From the NCBI GenBank assembly GCA_002323795.1, contig DCPZ01000097.1, positions 1 through 16,968 of the forward strand: a stretch of DNA of 16,968 bases. Direction: 5' to 3'. Origin of the DNA: Flavobacteriales bacterium UBA1531. GTDB lineage: Bacteria; Bacteroidota; Bacteroidia; Flavobacteriales_D; Sanyastnellaceae. The position numbers and the translations under genes are program-made. Below are positions 1 to 7,800 of the stretch, piece after piece (position 1 is the stretch's first letter; every line of letters begins with the position of its first letter). A model generated the notes under the pieces. That model made no database searches and had not been told where the DNA came from. It saw only the letters and a program-made list of their open reading frames with translations.

Positions 1-24
1 GGTGCAGGAGCCGGTGCAGGAGCC
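1..24. repeat. Two direct copies of a 12-base unit in the E2 linker
   Basis: The first 24 bases are two exact copies of ggtgcaggagcc. On the minus strand they encode the Ala-Pro linker of E2. The array may continue beyond the edge. It looks like ordinary low-complexity linker coding that can vary in copy number, not a separate element. Confidence 0.8.
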
Positions 25-329
25 GCTTCGGCAGCACCCACGTCAGGAACAGAGGATTCTGCTTGTTTTATTAATTCCGAAACATCTTCCCCTGCATCTC
101 CAAGTATACAGAGCAGGCTGTCAACAGGTGCGGTAGCTCCTTCCTCCACTCCGATGTGCAAAAGCACTCCGTCATAAAAGGACTCGAATTCCATTGTTGC
201 CTTATCGGTTTCAATTTCAGCAAGTAGCTCACCGTTCTCAACCTCTTCCCCCACTTTCTTAAGCCACGTCGCCACAACCCCCTCGGTCATGGTGTCGCTC
301 AACTTCGGCATGCGAATGATTTCAGCCAT
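1..329 (-). CDS. pdhC: Pyruvate dehydrogenase E2 (dihydrolipoamide acetyltransferase), N-terminal part
   Basis: E2 carries acetyl groups on a swinging lipoyl arm and transfers them to CoA inside the cytoplasmic pyruvate dehydrogenase complex. I translated the minus strand from the ATG at 329; 109 complete codons are visible and the gene continues past the left edge. Residues 1-75 form a biotinyl/lipoyl domain: it opens MAEIIRMPKLSDTM, and K43 in the motif ETDKA is the expected lipoylation site. After about residue 90 the sequence becomes an Ala/Pro-rich flexible linker ending in an Ala-Pro run, as expected between the lipoyl and E3-binding domains. The start lies 23 bases downstream of the E1-alpha stop, so the two genes should share a transcript. 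The catalytic domain is not visible, so a 2-oxoglutarate or branched-chain E2 is excluded mainly by the E1-alpha neighbour. Confidence 0.93.
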   Translation of the reverse strand, partial: MAEIIRMPKLSDTMTEGVVATWLKKVGEEVENGELLAEIETDKATMEFESFYDGVLLHIGVEEGATAPVDSLLCILGDAGEDVSELIKQAESSVPDVGAAEAAPAPAPA

Positions 330-352
330 ATGTTTTCGTGTTGGTAATTAAA

Positions 353-1438
353 TCAGTCTTTGACAAACGGATAATCTTCCGTCATGTATACATCTTCGTA
401 AAGCTCTTGCGCCTCTGGATAAGGGCTGTTCTCGGCAAATTCAATGGCAGCTTCTACCTCTGCTTTCACTTCTTTTTCAACTGCCTTAATTTCTTCTTCT
501 GTATTCCAACCCTGCGAGGTCAGCACGTTGCGCACATAATCTATCGGATCCTTGTCCTGATATTCATGCAATTCATCTTTTGTTCGATACTTCTGGGGGT
601 CCGACATCGAATGACCCTTGAAGCGATAAGTTTGAATGTCCAGCAATGTTGGACCTTGTCCTTTCCTTCCGCGCTCTGCAGCCACTGCGATAGCTTCGCA
701 AACAGCCTCTGGGCTCATCCCGTCAACCGTTGCAGATGGCATGCGGTAACTCGCTCCCATTGTTTCCAAATCTGTCACGTTTGAGGTACGTTCTACGGAA
801 GTGCCCATCGCATATTTGTTGTTCTCCACGATGAAGATCACCGGAAGCTTCCATGTCATCGCCATGTTGAAGGTTTCGTGCAAGATTCCTTGACGCGCTG
901 CGCCATCTCCGAAGAAACATAATGTGACGTGATCTTCTTTCCGATACTTATCTGCAAATGCAATTCCTGCACCAAGGCCAATCTGTCCACCTACAATTCC
1001 ATGTCCACCGAAGAGGTTACGCTCCTTGTCAAACATGTGCATGGAACCTCCTTTACCCTTGCTAGTTCCTGTGGTCCGGCCGTAGAGCTCAGCCATGACG
1101 TGCTTCGGATCTGTGCCCAGCACCAAGGGATGAGCATGGTCGCGATAAGCGGTAACCATTCGATCTGTTGGGCGGATGGCTTCTGATATCCCTGCTAAGA
1201 CCGCCTCTTGTCCAATATACAGGTGGCAAAAACCCCCAAACTTTTGTTGGATATAAAGCTGACCGCATCGCTCCTCAAACTTCCGCATGAGGTACATGTC
1301 ACGGAACCAGCGCTGATAAACAGCTTTGGAATGCGGCAATTTCGCAGCTGCCGAAGCTGATTTCGTACCCGCTTTTTTCGCTGCAGGCTTCGATGAAACC
1401 GAGGTTTTCGGTTTTCGAGTGGGTGCACTGGTCGCCAT
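353..1438 (-). CDS. pdhA: Pyruvate dehydrogenase E1 component, alpha subunit
   Basis: With the beta subunit, E1-alpha performs the thiamine-diphosphate-dependent decarboxylation of pyruvate and reductive acetylation of E2. In the 361-residue product the ThDP-binding motif runs from GDG at 177-179 to NN at 206-207, matching the family pattern. Other E1-alpha hallmarks are YIGQEA (74-79), RDHAHPL (99-105), the GKGGSMHMF block (128-136) and the YRFKGHSMSDPQKYR loop (271-285). I chose the ATG at 1438; an upstream in-frame start at 1516 would add 26 residues that do not resemble the family, and a promoter-like element lies at 1460-1467. Residues 1-34 are a Lys/Ala/Ser-rich tail ahead of the conserved core, longer than I expect for bacterial E1-alpha. 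The gene is followed by E2, with no E1-beta between them, so E1-beta must be elsewhere. Confidence 0.95.
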   Translation of the reverse strand: MATSAPTRKPKTSVSSKPAAKKAGTKSASAAAKLPHSKAVYQRWFRDMYLMRKFEERCGQLYIQQKFGGFCHLYIGQEAVLAGISEAIRPTDRMVTAYRDHAHPLVLGTDPKHVMAELYGRTTGTSKGKGGSMHMFDKERNLFGGHGIVGGQIGLGAGIAFADKYRKEDHVTLCFFGDGAARQGILHETFNMAMTWKLPVIFIVENNKYAMGTSVERTSNVTDLETMGASYRMPSATVDGMSPEAVCEAIAVAAERGRKGQGPTLLDIQTYRFKGHSMSDPQKYRTKDELHEYQDKDPIDYVRNVLTSQGWNTEEEIKAVEKEVKAEVEAAIEFAENSPYPEAQELYEDVYMTEDYPFVKD

Positions 1439-1459
1439 GTTCAATACTGCTTGAGATTG

Positions 1460-1467
1460 CAAATATA
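1460..1467 (-). promoter_or_regulatory. Bacteroidota -7 element (TATATTTG) upstream of pdhA
   Basis: Read on the minus strand the bases are TATATTTG, a full match to the TAnnTTTG -7 consensus of Bacteroidota sigma-A promoters. It lies about 21 bases before the chosen pdhA ATG, giving a leader of roughly 15 bases. I do not find a good -33 TTTG at the usual distance, so the call rests on the -7 element and its position. Confidence 0.42.
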
Positions 1468-1647
1468 GCCTTGGTAAATGGATGTTCCTGAAAATGACAG
1501 CATCTTTCAATCCCAAAGCAAACCGCTAGTGTATTAAGGACACGACCCGAGAGGTGCAAGAGCAAATGCCGTATTTTCCGAGTAAGAACGAATCATATCG
1601 TGGTATTCTTTACGTTTAGGTTAAAATATGGTTAATTTTAGCGTCCT

Positions 1648-2424
1648 GTGACTTTGCAAGAAAACATTGATTGCCTCGAACCCATCGGCCTGAACGAGAT
1701 TGGCGAGGCCGACCTGATGAGCAGGCTCGATCAGAAATATCTCATTCTAAAAGACTGGATACCAGAGCTTCTGAGCCGATGTAATAAGGATTACCAAATC
1801 CTAGAAGTGGACGGAATTAGACTCGCCACCTACTCCAATCATTTCATTGACACGCCTCAACTCGAGTCTTTCAATCAGCACATAAGAGGCAAAAAATCAC
1901 GTTTTAAGGCACGCGTAAGAAGTTATGGTTCCAATGGACTCTCATTTTTGGAGGTTAAGAGAAAAACTGTGCACGGAAGAACAATGAAGGCTCGCATTGC
2001 GCGATCCAAAGAATCTGCATGGAATGCTCCGCTCACCGACGCCGAAACCCGCTTTTTGAGTGAGCATTACGGTTACAGCGAAGGGCGTATGCTTGAAATG
2101 CAAAGCACCTTCAATCGACTCACGCTGGTGTCAACAGCATTGAATGAGCGCATTACAATCGATACTGACCTCACCTTCTTCCAAAAAAACCAAACCGAAG
2201 GACTCGGATCCATCGCCGTCATGGAGGTAAAGCAGGAACGAATCAATCGATTCTCTCCAATTCTTTTGGCTTTGCGAGATTTTCGATTCAGTACTCCACC
2301 ACTGGGTCGCAAAACAAGTTTATCGAAGTATATTGTAGGAACATTACTTTTGAACCGAAATCTGGAGTCTAGAGTCTACCGAAGCGCAATGAAGCGTATC
2401 GAATATCTGAAGCAAGAAAATTAA
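1648..2424 (+). CDS. VTC-domain protein, polyphosphate polymerase family
   Basis: The product is 258 residues and matches the VTC domain, the tunnel-shaped triphosphate-tunnel fold that in yeast Vtc4 makes polyphosphate from ATP. The expected charged tunnel residues are present in order: RLDQKY (26-31), a FIDTP strand (66-70), FKARVRSY (86-93), LEVKRK (101-106), ERITIDTDL (167-175), VMEVK (191-195) and SKY (227-229). There is no signal peptide or membrane segment, so it should act at the inner face of the membrane with its partner. The start is GTG: an in-frame TAG at 1639-1641 excludes anything much longer, and no ATG lies nearby. The stop is 3 bases before the DUF4956 gene, a pairing common in bacteria. 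The family call is strong; polymerase activity itself is inferred from the fold and retained residues. Confidence 0.85.
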   Translation: MTLQENIDCLEPIGLNEIGEADLMSRLDQKYLILKDWIPELLSRCNKDYQILEVDGIRLATYSNHFIDTPQLESFNQHIRGKKSRFKARVRSYGSNGLSFLEVKRKTVHGRTMKARIARSKESAWNAPLTDAETRFLSEHYGYSEGRMLEMQSTFNRLTLVSTALNERITIDTDLTFFQKNQTEGLGSIAVMEVKQERINRFSPILLALRDFRFSTPPLGRKTSLSKYIVGTLLLNRNLESRVYRSAMKRIEYLKQEN

Positions 2425-2427
2425 CCC

Positions 2428-3039
2428 ATGTCTGAAGAAGTCATCCATCTATTGCTAGCGTTTGCCGGCAACCTAGTCTCAAGCTTAATTTTGGTCTTGG
2501 GGATTTATCACCACGTCTCAAAACGGCGGGACTTTGTTTTCACCTTCCTCCTGGTCTCCTCAGCAGTATTTTTGTTGTGTAATCTCTTGGTAGAAGTTGA
2601 GATTGACTTGGCTTTTGCGCTCGGCTTGTTTGCTATTTTCGGTATCATTCGATATCGAACCGACGCCATTCCCATTCGGGAGATGACATACCTGTTCATT
2701 GTAATCGCCCTAGCTGTGCTCAACGCTTTGGCGCCGCAATCGAATGGAATCGTTCTGATCTCTGCAGCAAACGCTTTGGTTTGGGGTCTCACGCTGGTTC
2801 TCGATCGACTGTGGGCCATCAGACACATGGCGACCAAAGTGGTCATCTACGACCGCGTAGATTTACTCAGTGAAGGGCGGCGAGAGGAATTGATTGCCGA
2901 TCTCGAAAAGCGGACCGGAGTCCAAATCGTTCGCATCGAAATCGGAAAGGTTGATTTATTAAGAGATACAGCCGTCATTAAAGTTCACTTCGACGGTGAC
3001 AGCCAACCCGGACATTTCGAAAGCCAAGGCGGCAACTGA
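2428..3039 (+). CDS. DUF4956 family membrane protein
   Basis: The 203-residue product has four hydrophobic segments at about 5-27, 36-55, 61-74 and 86-126, the last long enough for two helices. A cytoplasmic C-terminal domain of about 70 residues follows (136-203), with an alternating strand/helix pattern. The block FGIIRYRTDAIPIREMTYLF (71-90) is the DUF4956 signature. The family has no proven biochemical role, but it is repeatedly found next to VTC-domain proteins; here the genes are 3 bases apart and must be co-transcribed. A reasonable inference is that it forms the membrane part of a polyphosphate-making or polyphosphate-moving complex. The gene is convergent with ispF, 24 bases away, and I see no convincing terminator between them. 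Confidence 0.85.
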   Translation: MSEEVIHLLLAFAGNLVSSLILVLGIYHHVSKRRDFVFTFLLVSSAVFLLCNLLVEVEIDLAFALGLFAIFGIIRYRTDAIPIREMTYLFIVIALAVLNALAPQSNGIVLISAANALVWGLTLVLDRLWAIRHMATKVVIYDRVDLLSEGRREELIADLEKRTGVQIVRIEIGKVDLLRDTAVIKVHFDGDSQPGHFESQGGN

Positions 3040-3063
3040 TTGATGAGAGATGTGGCCTGAAAA

Positions 3064-3546
3064 TTAACTTGGCCTCTCAAGCAACACCACAGCGTGAGCA
3101 CTGATCCCCTCTTTGACCCCAACGAATCCTAACTTTTCAGTGGTGGTTGCTTTAATGCTTACTTGATTCAACTCCACGCCAAGTAAACCCGAAACGCACC
3201 GACGCATGTGATCGACGTGTGGAGAAATCTTAGGTTCTTGCAAGCAGATTGTGCTATCCAAATTGGCCAATTGCCAGCCTGCCTCCGTAATGAGATCATA
3301 TGTATGCTGAAGCAACTTTTTAGAATCCACGCCTTTGTATTGTGCATCCGTATCTGGGAAGTGAAAACCGATGTCTCTTAAGGCTAGTGCGCCGAGCAGC
3401 GCATCACAAATCACGTGCAGTAAAACGTCTGCATCGCTGTGGCCAACGGCTCCATGTGAGTGCTCTATGCGAATTCCTCCGAGCCAAAACTCCTCACCGG
3501 GCGCTAACTGATGAACATCGTACCCGTAACCGATTCGAAACGGCAT
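3064..3546 (-). CDS. ispF: 2-C-methyl-D-erythritol 2,4-cyclodiphosphate synthase
   Basis: IspF converts CDP-methylerythritol 2-phosphate to the cyclic diphosphate in the non-mevalonate (MEP) isoprenoid pathway, as a cytoplasmic homotrimer. The 160-residue length is normal. The divalent-metal ligands D10 and H12 lie in GYDVH and the third, H44, follows HSDADVLLH (36-44). DIGFHFPDTD (58-67) and TTTEKLGFVG (134-143) are the other family blocks. The ATG at 3546 is only 5 bases after the porV stop, so ispF is probably translated from the porU-porV transcript. That link looks like gene order convenience and not a functional tie to secretion. Confidence 0.96.
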   Translation of the reverse strand: MPFRIGYGYDVHQLAPGEEFWLGGIRIEHSHGAVGHSDADVLLHVICDALLGALALRDIGFHFPDTDAQYKGVDSKKLLQHTYDLITEAGWQLANLDSTICLQEPKISPHVDHMRRCVSGLLGVELNQVSIKATTTEKLGFVGVKEGISAHAVVLLERPS

Positions 3547-3551
3547 GGAAA

Positions 3552-4793
3552 TTAATTTTCTTCCCCTCTGCTCTGAGCAAGATCGGAGAACTGAAGCCGC
3601 AGCGTAAAGCGCAACGTGTTCGCCAAAGGATTTTGTTGACGTGTCGAGATCAAATAGCTCAGGTCCACCGTAAATACAGTGTACTTAATGCCCGCTCCAA
3701 GCGTAATGAATTGCCTTGCTCCCTTGGAGTAATGTTCATTGAAAAATCCCGTACGAAACGCAAATGCATCATTGAAGAGGTATTCAACTCCGCCTCCAAT
3801 ATTAAATTCCCGCATCTCCTCTCGAAATATACTGCCTTCTTCAACCGTGTAAGTACCATCATCGTTGAAATTCACAACACCTGGCGCATCGTAAAAGCTC
3901 TGAATCATCCCAGTCGCAACACCAACATCAGGGTTGAAGCCGCTCACGATTTCATTTCCACTTTCCTGATCATAAATCGGTGTTGTTGGAACCAACAACT
4001 TGTTGACATCAGCGGTAAATGTCAAACTGTTGTACTCGTCAAGATTCAGCTTCAACGCTGCTCCTGTTTTCAGATTGGTAGGTATGAAATCCCGTTCTGC
4101 AGACTCCGAATAGCTCATCTTCGCTCCAATATTCGAGATGCACAGGCCCCAATTTACCTCAGCGTCTCGGCCTGCTACTTTAGCCGAAGGGTTCGTGTAG
4201 AACGCGCTAATATCGACTGCTACAGAGCGTCCCGGTTTTGAATTTGCTCCGAGTACATTTGTCCCTCCAGTGAGGTTCGAATTGATGAATCGACCGGCAA
4301 TGCCACCGCTAAATCGGTCACTCAATTTCTGACTGTATCCGACATCGAGGCTAAATTCTGCCGGTTGAAAGTCACGAATCGTTGTTCCTGTTTCATCAGT
4401 AAATGTGATGTTTCCAAGGCTAAAGTAACGTAGTGCTGCCCCCCACGCTTGGCGTTTGTTGATGCGCTTCACTCCGGACAAGTAGGCCAGATTCATATCG
4501 TCCACCAAGGCACGTAACCAAGGAGCATAGGCCAAACTGAACTCCACGTCATTGGATGCAAAAGCCATTTTCGCTGGATTCCAATGAAGACTATTCGCAT
4601 CTGGTGACAAAGCAACTCCTGCGTCGCCGAGCGCTCCAGATCTTGAATCTGGACCGATCATGAGGAAAGGCACAGCTGTTGTTATGGTATTCAGCTGCAC
4701 AAGTTGCGCTCCCTCACCTGGGGTCAGCTGGCCATGCCCATTAGAAAAAATCAATGAGAAAATCGCAAATGCGAGTAATCGTCGAGCATTCAT
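3552..4793 (-). CDS. porV: Type IX secretion system outer-membrane protein PorV
   Basis: PorV (LptO) is an outer-membrane beta-barrel of the FadL type that collects T9SS cargo from the translocon and delivers it to the PorU sortase. The 413-residue product has a signal peptide of about 21 residues with cleavage predicted between GHG and Q. The N-terminal block PFLMIGPDSRSGALGDAGVA (42-61), followed by SLHWNPAK (68-75), is diagnostic of PorV. The rest alternates in the manner of barrel strands and ends in a strand-like LRFTLRLQF segment before a short tail. It lies 57 bases downstream of porU on the same strand, as PorU and PorV are adjacent in other Bacteroidota, and 5 bases upstream of ispF. 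No truncation or frameshift is seen. Confidence 0.93.
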   Translation of the reverse strand: MNARRLLAFAIFSLIFSNGHGQLTPGEGAQLVQLNTITTAVPFLMIGPDSRSGALGDAGVALSPDANSLHWNPAKMAFASNDVEFSLAYAPWLRALVDDMNLAYLSGVKRINKRQAWGAALRYFSLGNITFTDETGTTIRDFQPAEFSLDVGYSQKLSDRFSGGIAGRFINSNLTGGTNVLGANSKPGRSVAVDISAFYTNPSAKVAGRDAEVNWGLCISNIGAKMSYSESAERDFIPTNLKTGAALKLNLDEYNSLTFTADVNKLLVPTTPIYDQESGNEIVSGFNPDVGVATGMIQSFYDAPGVVNFNDDGTYTVEEGSIFREEMREFNIGGGVEYLFNDAFAFRTGFFNEHYSKGARQFITLGAGIKYTVFTVDLSYLISTRQQNPLANTLRFTLRLQFSDLAQSRGEEN

Positions 4794-4850
4794 GTTGAAT
4801 TCACTTTTTGTTTGTCGGACGCTGCAAGGTAATATGAAACATTACATCCA

Positions 4851-7800
4851 TCACGGACGCAAAACGACAATCTGGTCCGCATATTGCACCACTGAGCCAT
4901 TTTCTGCTTGCAAGCTTACCCGAAAGAGGTAAACTCCGCCAGCAACCTGGCTGCCTGTGGACTGGTTTCGAGCATCCCACCGGACTTCATCGTTTTTGAA
5001 ACCCTCGACATGCCATGGGAATTCAGCGGAATGTACGAGCCTTCCATGGCTCGAAAACACCTCCAATGTCATGAGGCCTTCTTGGCATACTTGATTATGT
5101 TCTATCGAAAATTGAAACCCAGACGAAGAGGGATTTGGAAACGCCAAAACCTCACCAAGCGCCGCCTCAAAATTGGACGCTACAACAAAATCGATGGATC
5201 CTGTTCCTTTGTTATTGTAGACATCCCATGCCGTAAGCCTGAGTGAATGTGGCCCGTCCTCAAGATTTGTAAGAGCATAACGCACTGTTCCTCCTTGGTA
5301 CGTATTGAGATCACTCGTGTAAAAATCATTTAAAACCACGCTTTGACTCGACTCCTCGTCTAAAATCATTCGGATGTCGTGACCAATGCCAACACCAGAT
5401 GAATTGATTCCTCCTGCATCATAAAGGCGCGCCAACAACAAAGGCTTATCATCCGTAAGCCCTCCACTTTCGAAGAGCGTGTCGTTGATGTATAGCTTCA
5501 CTTGAGGCGGGTCGAAATCTTCCACAAAGTCCTCCGAAACACCTCCGATGACAAAAGAGTTTGTCGCCCCGTGAGCATCTGAAGAATCTGATACCGCATA
5601 AGCGCTGATTCGACCTTGGCCGAAGCTGTAGTCAATGTCACGAGGCACCACGAAATCAAAATTAAACTGACCATCTTCAACACTCGCGACTCCGCTGAAG
5701 AGCACGTTTCGATGAACCTCAAAAGCATGCGGGTTCGGGCCGTCATCATTGTTAAGGCTAGTAATTTGAGAGGTCTTATCAAAGACTTTGACATGCACGA
5801 TGCCTGAAAAGTCATTGAGCAATGTTCCCGTTTCATCAGCGACATGCCCCGCAACACTCGCCTGATCAAGCGCTCTAAGTGTGTCTGGCACTGAAGTGAG
5901 CTGGACCGTATGTTCCGGATAATTCAACTGTAAGGCCACATCTCCCAGCAATGTAAAATTCCGTTTATTCGAGCTATTCGAAACCTGCGGATCATTTTTT
6001 GTCGCTCTCGCAATGTCACCCAATCGCAGCGTCGTCGCAGCCGTATCAAACAAGGCGACATCATAAAAAGCGCGATTCAGCTGTTGATTTGAACCGCTAA
6101 AAACTACGCGTGTAGTCGTTAGCATGGCAATGGCACCACCGTCCGGATTCATCACCATCATCTCCCCTGCCGAGTCTACTTCAGGATCGTCGTATCTCGC
6201 AAGCTCACAGGTAGCCGTCATGAACAAAGGCATACTTTCAAGATTTGACCAATTCTGGATTGTCGTGGTATTCAATACACGCTCGTGTGACCACCCCTTC
6301 TCTCCACCGTGCCCAATATAATTTACAATTAGCGCTCCATCTTGAACCTGCCGATCGATGGCATCCTGGGCATCCGGGTAACGCTCACCTCCCGGCGTGC
6401 TCTCCTGTGGATATGCATCAAGGTAAATTTTAACCACATCGTATTCGAAATGATTTTCTGCCAATGTCTCGGCATGTTCATCTGAATTCTGCATGTGTTC
6501 GATCTCCGTTGGCCCGCCGTTGCCATCCATGTCGTCCGAGACGAAACAAATCCGATTGCGCCATCGACCATCATCACCTTCAGCTCCATCTGCGCATCCT
6601 GGAGCCGAAACTTGAGCACTGGGGTGTTCCAAGTAAGCCTCAATCTTGTCGACCATGGCATTGGCTTCGTCCACTGAGGAACAAGCAATGCGACCTACGC
6701 CAATGGCCATTTTATCCCCAATGCCCTCCCCGTACTGATCTTCGAGAAAACCAAAATAATCATCGCTTACATAACTCGATGTTGGGCTAATGGAATTTTC
6801 ACTTTGATACGTCACGATGAAAGGGGTGGCCATTAAATCGGAGCGATTGGCGAAAGTTCCATCCCCGAACAACTGAAGATAACGCGGTGGATCCCATCCG
6901 CCTTGCAATGCTCGATCCCGCAGCATCATCATTAACATTTTGAGAGCTGTAGGGTCAACGCTTCCGCTTGAAAACTCGTCAAAGACACTGCTCTGTGTCA
7001 CCACCAAAACTTCCAGCCCTTCATCGGCATGGATAGTTGCCAACCGCTGCGCGGCCTCCATGTATTGTGCTCGCGTCACAATGACTAAATCCGCACGCTC
7101 GTATTGATGCAGATCAAAGTTGTCCACCCTTCCGTTATACGCAGGCTCAGAAATGCCATAATTTGAAAACACCACAAAACGCCGAATTGTGTCCAGAGAA
7201 GCCTTCCAGGTGCTGAAAGATTCAGATTGATTCAAAATCATCTGCACAGGCTGATTGCCATCGGTTATGTCCCAGACTGCCTTCAAACCAACGGGCTGCG
7301 TCAAACGATATTCACCAATTTCTTGAGCTGCATCCTGGTCAGCATAAAAATTCAATTGAGGACCCGACATGTTGAGCTCACATTCTTGCGCAATTCGGAC
7401 GTAATCCAACCAACCCAAAGCACCGGGAACAGCTGGAACAAAATCCACATCAACGTCAATTCGGGCGTTCAAACCAGAGCCGGAAGTCATGATCCCCATT
7501 TTCGAACCGGATGAAAGATTCGCGACGTTGCTCGTAGAAGTCTGACTCGTGTATGAGGGTGACGCATTGGCGCTGATCTCGCCCGCATTCAATGAAAAAG
7601 AACTGCTCGCTCCCATAGATTGCGCCGCCACACGAAATTCCATCTTTCCGGGTTTGGCTGTAGCATAGGGAACACTGAAGGCAAAAGTGCGGGCAGTCAC
7701 AGCCCCAAACGATTCTCCGAACCATTCTCGACCAGAACGATTGACACTCTCCAACTCCAATTCATGAAATTGCTGTGACCAGTATGTTGTGATGAGCGTG

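Noticed and set aside
1439..1647. Small RNA or riboswitch in the pdhA / VTC divergent gap
   Set aside because: The 209-base gap shows promoter-like AT-rich stretches but no strong stems, terminator or known aptamer pattern.
3045..3078. Interrupted inverted repeat (GAGA-TGT-GGCC ... GGCC-TCTC) between DUF4956 and ispF
   Set aside because: The stem is split by three unpaired bases, the loop is long and no T run follows in either direction, so it is not called a terminator.
3342..4241. 299-codon open frame on the plus strand opposite ispF and porV
   Set aside because: It crosses two well-supported genes in antisense, has no motif and a product rich in Arg, Cys and His typical of shadow frames.
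4794..4850. Possible separate promoter or attenuator between porU and porV
   Set aside because: The 57-base gap has only a 5-base GTAAT/ATTAC repeat and no convincing -7 element, so co-transcription is the simpler reading.
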